64,000 nucleotides of DNA, from positions 16,759 through 80,758 of the forward strand of contig NZ_BAABJQ010000038.1 of the NCBI RefSeq assembly GCF_039543385.1. The letters run 5' to 3'. A program made the position numbers and the translations under genes. Position 1 is the first letter of the stretch, and each line of letters starts with the position of its first letter. Origin of the DNA: Rugosimonospora acidiphila. GTDB taxonomy: Bacteria > Actinomycetota > Actinomycetes > Mycobacteriales > Micromonosporaceae. This document shows, piece after piece, positions 8,319-16,902 of this stretch. The notes under the pieces are model-generated. The model worked only from the letters and a program-made list of their open reading frames with translations. It was not told the DNA's origin and searched no databases.

Positions 8319-8849
8319 TCACTTCACCGCGACCGTGACGCCGCCGGAGAACGGCGAGTCGTGCAGCTCCAGCTTGGCCAGCTTCGCCGTCTTGGGGATG
8401 TCGAAGATGACGGTGCCGGTCACGGTGTTGCCCGGGTTGATCTGGTTGAGGAAGGTCTCGTCATTGCTGTTGGCGTACAGCCCGGCGGTCGAGTCGGCGG
8501 AGAACTGGGCGCCGTCGGCGCCGTATGCCTTCTGACTGCTGTCGTCGAAGGTCTGTGCCTCCTTGCCGATGTTGGCCACCTTGAGGGTGACCATGCAGAA
8601 CTGGCCCTGTGCCGTCTTGTTGAGCACGCTGTCGCCGACCTTGGTGGCGCCGCACTGGATCTTCTGGACGGTGAACTCGAACTTGCCGTCCCGTACCGGC
8701 TGACCGACCGCACCAGCCGCGGCGGCCTTCCCGGTTCCGCCGGCGACGGTGCCGGCCGGCGCGGCGCCGCTGCCGGTGCCACCCGAGGAGCAGGCGAGCG
8801 CGAGGAGCGCGAGCGGGGCGGCGAGCAGCATGATCTTGCGCTTGTTCAT
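8319..8849 (-). CDS. DUF4352-like secreted lipoprotein
   Basis: A 176-residue lipoprotein. The signal peptide MNKRKIMLLAAPLALLALAC ends in a lipobox with Cys20, so it is predicted to be anchored outside the membrane. A Ser/Gly/Ala-rich linker (about 21-50) precedes a beta-sandwich domain like DUF4352: GKFEFTVQKIQCG ... VTLKVANIGKEAQTFDDSS ... NPGNTVTGTVIFDIPK, with a conserved Cys pair (QCG, FCM). I chose ATG 8849 because GAAGGGA precedes it; the ATG further upstream lacks a ribosome site and would displace the signal peptide. It is the only surface protein in the island and lies 7 bases upstream of the ATPase gene, so co-transcription is likely. Its role is unknown. Confidence 0.8.
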   Translation of the reverse strand: MNKRKIMLLAAPLALLALACSSGGTGSGAAPAGTVAGGTGKAAAAGAVGQPVRDGKFEFTVQKIQCGATKVGDSVLNKTAQGQFCMVTLKVANIGKEAQTFDDSSQKAYGADGAQFSADSTAGLYANSNDETFLNQINPGNTVTGTVIFDIPKTAKLAKLELHDSPFSGGVTVAVK

Positions 8850-8984
8850 GGTATCCCTTCGTTGCTGTGAACCCTCGTGAACAACGTACACAGTCTGTCA
8901 AGTCCACATCCGGGACCCAGTCCTAGCGTGAACAACCCGGCGTGTGTACGATGTCGCCAAGCAGCGACGGAGGTCTCCAACGTG
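8850..8984. promoter_or_regulatory. Divergent promoter region between lipoprotein and restriction operon
   Basis: This 135-bp intergenic stretch separates leftward and rightward defence transcription units. It carries a 10-bp direct repeat CGTGAACAAC at 8876-8885 and 8927-8936, about five helical turns apart, which could be an operator for the HTH protein encoded just downstream. No confident -35/-10 pair was assigned. Confidence 0.35.
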
Positions 8985-10541
8985 ATGGCGAACAACGAGG
9001 TGACGGCGGCGGACATCGCGCGGATCGCCGGCGTGGGGCGGGCGGCCGTGTCGAACTGGCGGCGCCGGCATCCGGACTTCCCCGCCCCGGTCGGCGGCCC
9101 GTCGAACAGCCCGACCTTCTCCCTCAGTGAGGTGGAGGCCTGGCTGCAGGCCAACGGCCGGGCAGCGGACGAGAACGCTCCCACCCGGCCCGGGGGCGGT
9201 CGATCCTCGCGGCCGGGCGACGGCGGGCTGGCCCGGTCGATGGCCGCGCTGCTGCCGGCGCTGTCCGGCGGCACGGTGCTCGACCCGGCGGGGGGCGATG
9301 GCTCGCTCCTGGCGGTCGCCGCCGAGCGGCTCGGCCCAGGCCCGCGATACGTGGGGCTGAACATCGACCAGGTGCGGATCGAGATCGCCCGGGCCCTACT
9401 GACCGAGGCCGGCGCCTCGAAGATCGAGACTTATGTCGAGTCGCCCGATGCCGACCCGGTCGCCGCCCTGGGCCGCGAGGCGGACGTCGTCATCGCGATC
9501 GTGCCGCCATCGGAGCCGCGGGTCGACGGGTTGACCTGGGAGTACGGGCAGCCGAGCCGCAACGACCAGCCGCTCGCCTGGGTCCAGGTCTGCCTGTCCC
9601 ACCTCAAACCGGGCGGCACCGCCGTGGTCGCCGTCCCGTTCGCCATGGCCGTGCGCGCGTCCGCCCGGCGCATCCGGGCCGAGCTACTGCGAGCCGGTGC
9701 GCTGACCCACGTCATCGGCCTGCCCGAGAAGCTCGCCGCCGCCGGGGCCGGTCCGTGGCAGATCTGGATGCTGACCCGGCCGGCCGGCCGGCCGACGTAC
9801 CTGCTGGGGATGGTCGACCTGACCGACCGAGCACCGGACGACCTGCCCGACGACGAACAGGCCTGGGCAGCGGTGTTCGCCGACGCGGCACACACCCGGG
9901 ACGTACCCTCGATCGAACTCCTCGACGAGGACGTCTTCCTGGTCCCGGCCGCCCACATCGTCGCGGAACTGCGCGACGTCACGTCTGACTACGCCGCCTC
10001 GCGCGACCGATACGCCGCGTCCGTCCGCCGGCTCGCCAAGGCGGCGCCGACGCTCCCGGCCGGCGGCGGGCGGCCGACCGGCGAACTCGTCACCGTCGGC
10101 GACCTGGCCCGGTCCGGTGCCCTGGCGTTCGTCGACCGCGATGCCGCCCGCCCGGGCGACGTGCTGGTCCCGACCCACCCCGGAGGCTTCGAGGCGGTCG
10201 TCCTCGACGACGCCGGTACCCACGACGCCAAGCTCGGATCCGTCCTGCGCTGCGCCCCGGAGGCGCTCGACGCGCACTTCCTCGCCTGTTTCCTGAGGTC
10301 GGAGACGAACCGGCGACAGGCGGCCGGCACGATGGGTGGGACATTTCGGCTCGACGTACGACGCGCCCGCGTGCCACGCATGACACTGTCACAACAGCGC
10401 GACTATGGTGAAGCGTTTCGCCGCCTGATGGAGTTCGCCGGCCGTGCCGACGGGGTGGCCGCCGCGGCGGCAGACGCCACCCGAACTGCCATCTACGGCC
10501 TGACCGGCGGCATCTTCGCGCCCAACGAAGACGGAAAGTGA
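8985..10541 (+). CDS. HTH-pseudomethylase-TRD fusion upstream of hsdM
   Basis: A 518-residue protein in three parts. Residues 5-57 are a MerR/XRE-like helix-turn-helix (AADIARIAGVGRAAVSNWRR). Residues 80-330 follow an HsdM-type N6-adenine methylase fold, but motif I reads DPAGGDGS (100-107) instead of DPACGTG, and the catalytic NPPF/Y is VPPS (173-176), so methyl transfer is doubtful. Residues 375-518 resemble an HsdS target-recognition half (VGDLARSGALAF, ARPGDVLVP, HFLACFLRSE, ending in a Q-rich helix). A GTG at 8982 with GGAGG upstream is an equally good start. It sits 9 bases before hsdM, in the same operon. Possible jobs are operon regulator, inactive methylase scaffold or second specificity subunit; these are inferences. 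Confidence 0.72.
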   Translation: MANNEVTAADIARIAGVGRAAVSNWRRRHPDFPAPVGGPSNSPTFSLSEVEAWLQANGRAADENAPTRPGGGRSSRPGDGGLARSMAALLPALSGGTVLDPAGGDGSLLAVAAERLGPGPRYVGLNIDQVRIEIARALLTEAGASKIETYVESPDADPVAALGREADVVIAIVPPSEPRVDGLTWEYGQPSRNDQPLAWVQVCLSHLKPGGTAVVAVPFAMAVRASARRIRAELLRAGALTHVIGLPEKLAAAGAGPWQIWMLTRPAGRPTYLLGMVDLTDRAPDDLPDDEQAWAAVFADAAHTRDVPSIELLDEDVFLVPAAHIVAELRDVTSDYAASRDRYAASVRRLAKAAPTLPAGGGRPTGELVTVGDLARSGALAFVDRDAARPGDVLVPTHPGGFEAVVLDDAGTHDAKLGSVLRCAPEALDAHFLACFLRSETNRRQAAGTMGGTFRLDVRRARVPRMTLSQQRDYGEAFRRLMEFAGRADGVAAAAADATRTAIYGLTGGIFAPNEDGK

Positions 10542-10550
10542 GCTGTTGAC

Positions 10551-12512
10551 GTGAGTACCCACCAGGAGCTGGCCAGCTTCATCTGGTCGGTCGCCGACCT
10601 GCTGCGCGGCGACTACAAGCAGTCCGAGTACGGCAAGGTAATCCTGCCGCTGACCGTGCTGCGCCGACTGGACTGCGTGATGGAGCCGACCCGCAAGGCG
10701 GTCTGGGCGCTGGACGAGCAGCTCACCTTCAGCAACAAGGAGCAGATGCTCAAGCTGGAGGCGAAGCTGCCCTTCTACAACACGTCGAAGCAGACCTTCC
10801 ACACGATCGGCGCCGATGCCGCCAATGTCGAGAAGAACCTCACCGACTTCATCAACGGGTTCTCCGCCGACGCCCGGGAGATCATCGACAAGTACGAGTT
10901 CCATACGCAAATCGCCCGGCTGCGGGCCGCGAAGCTGCTCTATCCCGTGGCGCAGCGCTTCGCCGACGTCGACCTGAGCCTGGCCCGCGTCGACAACCAC
11001 CAGATGGGGTACGTCTTCGAGGAGCTGATCCGGCGCTTCTCCGAAATCTCCAACGAGACCGCCGGTGAGCACTTCACCCCGCGCGAGGTCATCCGGCTGA
11101 TGGTGCACCTGCTGATCGGCTCGGACTCGGACAACCTGACCGGGCCGGGAAATGTCATCAACATCCTCGACCCCGCCTGCGGCACCGGCGGCATGCTGTC
11201 GGCCGCCGAGGAACTCATCACCTCGCTCAACCCGAACGCCAACGTGAGACTGTTCGGCCAGGAGATCAACGCCGAGTCGTACGCCATCTGCCGCTCCGAC
11301 ATGATGCTGAAGAACGAGACCTCAGACATCTACTTCGGCAACTCGTTCAGCGACGACGGCCACAAGGAGATGCGGTTCGACTACATGCTGGCCAATCCGC
11401 CGTTCGGGGTGGAGTGGAAGAAGGTCAAAACCGAGGTCGAGGACGAGGCCGGGCTTGGGTACGCCGGCCGCTTCGGCGCCGGCTTGCCGCGTATCAACGA
11501 CGGCTCATTCCTGTTCCTCCAGCACATGGTGTCGAAGATGCAGCCGGTGGAGAAGGGCGGCTCGCGCATCGCCATCGTCTTCAACGGCTCGCCGCTGTTC
11601 ACCGGCGCCGCCGAGTCCGGCGAGTCGAACATCCGCCGCTGGATCCTGGAGAACGACCTGCTCGAAGGCATCGTCGGCCTGCCCGACCAGCTCTTCTACA
11701 ACACCGGCATCTCCACCTACTTCTGGATCCTGTCCAACCGCAAGGCGGACGCGCTCAAGCGCAAGGTGATCCTGGTAGACGCCCGCGACCAGTGGGTCAA
11801 GATGCGCAAGAGCCTCGGCGACAAGCGCAAGATGATCTCAGACGAGCAGATCGGGTACATCACCCAGCTCTACGGCAACGCGCTCGCCATCGCGGCCGAC
11901 CCTGCGCACGCCGACCATGCCAAGGCGAAGGTCTTCCAGACCACCGACTTCGGCTACCAGCGCATCACCGTCGAACGGCCGCTCAAGCTGCGCTTCGAGA
12001 TCACCGAGGACACGCTCGCCGCACTCGAAGAGGCCAAGCCCCTTTCGCGGTACGAGCACCGGGAGGCGCTCATCGGCGCGTTCAAGCCACTGCTCGGCAC
12101 GGTGTGGCGGACCAAGAAGGAAGCGCGGGACGCACTACATGCGGCCGCAGCGGCGGGTGGGGCGCCATGGCCGGCGGCCGCCGCGGAGAAGGGCATCTGG
12201 GACGCGGTCTCGATCAGCGACCCGGAAGGGGAGGTGCAGAAGGTCAAGGGCCAGGTCGTGCCGGACACCGACCTGCGCGACTACGAGAACGTGCCGCAGG
12301 GGGAGGGCATCCACGAGTACTTCGCCCGTGAGGTGCTCCCGCACGTACCGGACGCCTGGATAGACGAGAGTAAGACCAAGATCGGATACGAGATCCCCTT
12401 CACCCGTCACTTCTACGTGTACAAGCCGCCCAGGCCGCTTGCCGAGATCGACGCCGAACTACGCGGCCTCGAATCCCAGATCCAAGAATTGCTGGGTCAG
12501 GTTACCTCATGA
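10551..12512 (+). CDS. hsdM: Type I restriction-modification methylase subunit (HsdM)
   Basis: A 653-residue N6-adenine DNA methyltransferase. The N-terminal HsdM helical domain (residues 8-150) includes YGKVILPLTVLRRLDC. The catalytic domain has GEHFTPREVIRLMV, motif I DPACGTGG (207-214) and catalytic NPPF (282-285), both intact. The C-terminal helices would bind HsdS. With HsdS it methylates a bipartite adenine target; with HsdR it forms the restriction complex. It starts with GTG at 10551. The stop overlaps the hsdS start by 4 bases. It is longer than classic HsdM (about 520 residues) because of an inserted segment around residues 500-590, as seen in other actinobacterial HsdM proteins. 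Confidence 0.95.
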   Translation: MSTHQELASFIWSVADLLRGDYKQSEYGKVILPLTVLRRLDCVMEPTRKAVWALDEQLTFSNKEQMLKLEAKLPFYNTSKQTFHTIGADAANVEKNLTDFINGFSADAREIIDKYEFHTQIARLRAAKLLYPVAQRFADVDLSLARVDNHQMGYVFEELIRRFSEISNETAGEHFTPREVIRLMVHLLIGSDSDNLTGPGNVINILDPACGTGGMLSAAEELITSLNPNANVRLFGQEINAESYAICRSDMMLKNETSDIYFGNSFSDDGHKEMRFDYMLANPPFGVEWKKVKTEVEDEAGLGYAGRFGAGLPRINDGSFLFLQHMVSKMQPVEKGGSRIAIVFNGSPLFTGAAESGESNIRRWILENDLLEGIVGLPDQLFYNTGISTYFWILSNRKADALKRKVILVDARDQWVKMRKSLGDKRKMISDEQIGYITQLYGNALAIAADPAHADHAKAKVFQTTDFGYQRITVERPLKLRFEITEDTLAALEEAKPLSRYEHREALIGAFKPLLGTVWRTKKEARDALHAAAAAGGAPWPAAAAEKGIWDAVSISDPEGEVQKVKGQVVPDTDLRDYENVPQGEGIHEYFAREVLPHVPDAWIDESKTKIGYEIPFTRHFYVYKPPRPLAEIDAELRGLESQIQELLGQVTS

Positions 12513-13780
12513 CCGTTAACATCGCTCCATGGCTAACCAGCTCGCATTGGCCGACCGTGCCAATCCGGTATGTTGCTCGGCTGGGGACCGGACACACTCC
12601 GAGTAGGCAACATCCGGAGTACTGGGAAAACTGTACGATACCGTGGGTGACGCTCGCCGATGTCGGTCAGCTTCGAGATGGAACCGTCGATACCATCTCG
12701 GGCACGGCCGAAATGATCAGCCCCCTTGGTGTGGCGAACTCGGCGGCTGTTCAGCATCCGGCTGGAACTGTAATCCTGTCACGTACGGCGTCGGTCGGAT
12801 TTTCTGCAGTTCTCGGGACCGACATGGCGACAAGCCAGGACTATGCGACGTGGACATGCGGGCCCCGTCTCGATCCGAAGTACCTACTTCACGCACTCCG
12901 CGCCATGGCGCCAGACCTTCGTCGTCTGGCAACGGGCTCTACCCACAAGACCATCTATATGCCGGACATTGCCGAGTTGCGAATACCTTTGCCACCGCTC
13001 GCAGAGCAGCGGCGGATCGCCGACTTCCTCGACGCCGAAACTGTTCGTATTGACACCCTCGTGGATCTTGTCAAACGTGCGATCAAGCTGCTTGAGGCTA
13101 GGCGGAGGCTGCACGTGCTCGATCTGATAGAACCAGTCAGAGACAATGTCGCTCGACCAACCGTGGCGTTGAAGTACCTTTCGTCCTCACTGTCGGTGGG
13201 CATTGTGATCACGCCAGCACGATGGTATGTCGATGGTGATGGCGTCGTTGCGCTTCGCGGGTTAAACATTCGGCCCGGTAGGATAAGCATCGATGATATC
13301 GTCCGGATCAGTCAGGAAGGCCATACGCTACACGCCAAGTCCAAGCTTCGCGCTGGCGATGTTGTGGTCGTACGGACCGGCCAAACCGGTGTAGCGGCTG
13401 TTGTCCCTAAGTCTTTGGACGGCAGTAATTGCATAGATCTCGTCATCGTACGACCGATATCTACAGTTGTACCTCAGTATATCGAGATCGTACTGAACTC
13501 CGACTTCGCTCGGCAGTATATTAACGAGTTTTCTGTGGGAACTATTCAATCGCATCTAAACGTCGCTGCCCTAAAGCAACTGCCGATTCCGGAGCGGGAT
13601 CCGACGGAGCAGTTGGCTGTCGTCGAAGCGGTGGGACAGATCGATAGGGAAGTAGATGGCGCGCAATCCCTGATGACACGACAAATCGAGTTGCTGACAG
13701 AGCGGCGCCAGGCGTTGATCACGGCGGCGGTCACCGGACAGTTCGATGTCACGACGGCGCGGGGGGCTGATTTGTCATGA
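12509..13780 (+). CDS. hsdS: Type I restriction-modification specificity subunit (HsdS)
   Basis: A 423-residue two-TRD specificity protein. The first TRD (about residues 10-160) ends in the conserved PLPPLAEQRRIADFLD helix start, and the second (about 200-370) ends in IPERDPTEQLAVVEAV. Two central and C-terminal helices form the spacer that sets the distance between half-sites. ATGA overlaps join it to hsdM and hsdR. Base composition is visibly lower in GC than the flanking genes, especially in the second TRD, consistent with TRD exchange by recombination. The recognition sequence cannot be predicted by eye. Confidence 0.93.
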   Translation: MTVNIAPWLTSSHWPTVPIRYVARLGTGHTPSRQHPEYWENCTIPWVTLADVGQLRDGTVDTISGTAEMISPLGVANSAAVQHPAGTVILSRTASVGFSAVLGTDMATSQDYATWTCGPRLDPKYLLHALRAMAPDLRRLATGSTHKTIYMPDIAELRIPLPPLAEQRRIADFLDAETVRIDTLVDLVKRAIKLLEARRRLHVLDLIEPVRDNVARPTVALKYLSSSLSVGIVITPARWYVDGDGVVALRGLNIRPGRISIDDIVRISQEGHTLHAKSKLRAGDVVVVRTGQTGVAAVVPKSLDGSNCIDLVIVRPISTVVPQYIEIVLNSDFARQYINEFSVGTIQSHLNVAALKQLPIPERDPTEQLAVVEAVGQIDREVDGAQSLMTRQIELLTERRQALITAAVTGQFDVTTARGADLS

Positions 13781-16700
13781 GCGCGGAGGTGTACAAGGAG
13801 GAGAAGTTCGAGGACGCCATCAAGGCCGAACTGCTCGCTGGCGGGTGGATCAAGGGCGTGTCGAGCTTCTACGACGCTGGGCTCGGGCTCGATACCGGGG
13901 AGCTGGAGACCTTCGTCGGAGCCACTCAGCAGAAGGCGTTCGAAAAGCTGATCGCCGCGTACGGAGACATCGCCACCGCGCAGCGGGAGTTCGCGAAGCG
14001 GGTCGCCGCCGAGATCGATAAGCGGGGCGTCCTCGATGTGCTGCGCAACGGGGTCAAGGACCGGGGCGTGACGATCCAGCTCATCTACTTCCGTCCCGGG
14101 CACACCCTTGCCGCCGGTGCGCTCGACGAGTACCGCGCCAACCGGCTGACCGTGGTGCGGCAGTTGCGGTACTCGGCGAAGACGGCCGGCGAGCTGGACC
14201 TGGCGCTGTTCGTCAACGGCGTCCCGATCGCGACCGCCGAGCTGAAGAACCCGCTCACCGGGCAGGACGTCGAGGACGCCAAGGCGCAGTACCGCAAGGA
14301 TCGTGATCCGAAGGAGCTCATCTTCGCGCGGCGTACCCTCGCGCACTTCGCGGTCGATCCTCATCTGGTCTTCCTGGCGACCCGGCTGGCCGGGGAGCAG
14401 ACCCGGTTCCTGCCGTTCAACGTGGGCTCCAACGGGCCGGGCGTGTCCGGTGGGGCGGGTAACCCGCCAGCGCCGGTGGATGGCTACCAGACGTCGTACC
14501 TGTGGCGGGAGATCTGGCAGCGGGACAACTTCCTGGAGCTGCTTCAGCGGTTCGTCCACGTGGAGCTGCCGCGGAAGGGCAAGGCGAACCCGCACACGAG
14601 TCCGCTCATCTTCCCGAGGTTCCACCAGTGGCACGCGGTGAAGACGATGACCGCGCACGCCGCGCACAACGGGGCGGGGCACAACTACCTGATCGAGCAC
14701 TCGGCTGGATCGGGCAAGTCGAACACCATCGCCTGGCTGGCACACCGGCTGTCCAACCTGCACGACGCGGCGAACGTGCCGGTGTTCGAGAAGGTCATCG
14801 TGATCACCGACCGGGTGGTGCTGGATCGGCAGTTGCAGGACACGATCTACCAGTTCGACCATGTGGCCGGCGTGGTGAAGAAGATCGACGAGGACTCGCA
14901 GCAGCTCGCCGACGCGCTGATCGGCTCGACCGCGAAGATCATTATCACGACCCAGCAGAAGTTCTCGTTCATTCTGAACAAGGTGAGCGAGCTGGGTAGT
15001 CGCCGGTACGCGATCGTCATCGACGAGGCGCACTCGTCGCAGTCGGGGGAGCATGCGAACTCGCTGAAAAAGGCGTTGGGCCGGTTGGGTTCCGACGACA
15101 TCGACTCCGACGGGGACCTGCTCACCGCCTCGGCGCTGGCCCGGGGTCGCCACCCGAACCTGTCGTTCTTCGGGTTCACCGCCACGCCGAAGTCGAAGAC
15201 GCTGGAGCTGTTCGGCACCCGCAATCCGCAGACCGACAAGGACGAGCCGTTCCACGTCTACTCGATGCGTCAGGCCATCGACGAGGGCTTCATCCTGGAC
15301 GTGCTGCATAACTACATCACGTACCAGGCCCGCTGGCGGCTGGCCAACGCGGCGGTTGAGGCTGCCGAGGCCGCCGACCCAGAGGTGGATCCGAAGAAGG
15401 CCAAGGCGAAGCTGGTGCGTGCGGCGGAGCTGCACCCCGAGTCCCAGGACCAGCGGGCGCAGATCATCATCGAGCACTTCCGCGGCGAGGTGAGCGAGCG
15501 CATCGGTGGCCGGGCCAAGGCGATGGTGGTGACCCGGTCGCGGGAGCACGCGCTCAAGCTGTACCAGGCGATGCGCAGGTACCTCGACAAGCGTGGCATC
15601 ACCGACTGCGCCCCGCTGGTGGCGTTCTCCGGCACGCTGTCGATCGACGACATCGACTACACGGAGCCGAAGCTCAACGGTTTCTCCGAAGGTGCGCTGC
15701 CCGACGCGTTTGGCTACACGAAGGTCGACGACCCGCAGGCGGTGGCCCGCAACCAGACCGAGTACCGCATCCTGGTCGTGGCCGAGAAGTACCAGACCGG
15801 GTTCGATCAGCCCCTGCTGACCGCCATGTACGTCGACAAGCCGCTGGTTGGAGTCGCCGCGGTGCAGACGCTGTCGCGCCTGAACCGGATCCACCGGTAC
15901 AAGTCGCAGGACGACGTGTTCGTGCTCGACTTCGCCAACGAGGCCGAGGACATCCAGAAGGCGTTCAAGCCGTATTTCGAGACGACGATCACCGAGCCGA
16001 CCGACCCGAACTTGCTCTATGACAAGCAGCGCGAGGTGATGGACTACCAGCTGTTGGTCGAGTCGGAAATGGACGCGTTCGCCGAGGCGCTGCTGGCCGC
16101 CGAGCGGTCGTCCACGACCGAGAGCCAGCTGGAGAAGGCGCACGCCCAGCTGTACCGGTTCCTGCAGCCGGCGGTCGACCGGTTCAGCGAGCTCGCGTCG
16201 AACGACCGGGACCGGGCCGAGGAGTTCCGCTCGTCGGCGTCGGACTACGTGCGGGCCTATGGGTTCCTGGCCCAGGTCGTCGGGTATGCCGACCCCGACC
16301 TGGAACGGCTCTACCTCTACGCGCGGTTCCTGCTGCGGCGACTGCCGCGTGAACCGGGAGCGGGTGTGGACATCGGCGACACGACGCTGAGCCACCTGCG
16401 GATCGACAAGACCGGCAAGCACGACCTCGCGCTGCAACCGTCCGGGGCGCACCTCATTCCCGGCTTCTCCTCGGATGGGGGAGCGGCCCGGGAGGTGGAG
16501 GAGAAGCCGCTCAGCGAGGTGATCGAGGAGCTGAACGAGCGTTTCGGCTTCGATCTGAGCACCTCGGATCAGATCCTCATGGCGCAGCAGATCATCATCC
16601 TGGCCGAGGACGAGAAGCTGCAGGCCGTCGCGCTCAACAACGACATCGACAAGTTCGGTCAGGTCGCCGACCCGGAGCTGGACAACATCGTGGCCCGCAA

Positions 16701-16893
16701 CCACGGACGCAACTCGGCGTTCGTCGGGAAGTACTTCGACAACCCCGAATTCCGGGCCGCCGTGAAGGATGAGGCGCGGCGCCGCGCGTACAACCTGATT
16801 CTCAGCCCGGCCCGGACCGAGGCGCTGCGCAAGCTGCGCACGCAGGTCTCCGCCGGCATCGACAATCATGAGACAGTTACTTCCGGGGGGTGA
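13777..16893 (+). CDS. hsdR: Type I restriction endonuclease subunit (HsdR)
   Basis: A 1038-residue translocase-nuclease. The N-terminal PD-(D/E)xK nuclease is intact: Asp141 in ELDLALFVNG, then Glu155-Leu-Lys157. The superfamily 2 motor follows, with Walker A SAGSGKS (309-315), DEAH box (416-419), GFTATP motif III, and motifs V/VI around YQTGFDQPLL and QTLSRLNR. A long C-terminal helical region would dock onto HsdM/HsdS. The complex translocates DNA with ATP and cuts DNA lacking the cognate methylation. It overlaps hsdS by 4 bases, and a kinase gene follows 9 bases after its stop. Confidence 0.95.
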   Translation: MSAEVYKEEKFEDAIKAELLAGGWIKGVSSFYDAGLGLDTGELETFVGATQQKAFEKLIAAYGDIATAQREFAKRVAAEIDKRGVLDVLRNGVKDRGVTIQLIYFRPGHTLAAGALDEYRANRLTVVRQLRYSAKTAGELDLALFVNGVPIATAELKNPLTGQDVEDAKAQYRKDRDPKELIFARRTLAHFAVDPHLVFLATRLAGEQTRFLPFNVGSNGPGVSGGAGNPPAPVDGYQTSYLWREIWQRDNFLELLQRFVHVELPRKGKANPHTSPLIFPRFHQWHAVKTMTAHAAHNGAGHNYLIEHSAGSGKSNTIAWLAHRLSNLHDAANVPVFEKVIVITDRVVLDRQLQDTIYQFDHVAGVVKKIDEDSQQLADALIGSTAKIIITTQQKFSFILNKVSELGSRRYAIVIDEAHSSQSGEHANSLKKALGRLGSDDIDSDGDLLTASALARGRHPNLSFFGFTATPKSKTLELFGTRNPQTDKDEPFHVYSMRQAIDEGFILDVLHNYITYQARWRLANAAVEAAEAADPEVDPKKAKAKLVRAAELHPESQDQRAQIIIEHFRGEVSERIGGRAKAMVVTRSREHALKLYQAMRRYLDKRGITDCAPLVAFSGTLSIDDIDYTEPKLNGFSEGALPDAFGYTKVDDPQAVARNQTEYRILVVAEKYQTGFDQPLLTAMYVDKPLVGVAAVQTLSRLNRIHRYKSQDDVFVLDFANEAEDIQKAFKPYFETTITEPTDPNLLYDKQREVMDYQLLVESEMDAFAEALLAAERSSTTESQLEKAHAQLYRFLQPAVDRFSELASNDRDRAEEFRSSASDYVRAYGFLAQVVGYADPDLERLYLYARFLLRRLPREPGAGVDIGDTTLSHLRIDKTGKHDLALQPSGAHLIPGFSSDGGAAREVEEKPLSEVIEELNERFGFDLSTSDQILMAQQIIILAEDEKLQAVALNNDIDKFGQVADPELDNIVARNHGRNSAFVGKYFDNPEFRAAVKDEARRRAYNLILSPARTEALRKLRTQVSAGIDNHETVTSGG

Positions 16894-16902
16894 TGATCCC
16901 GG

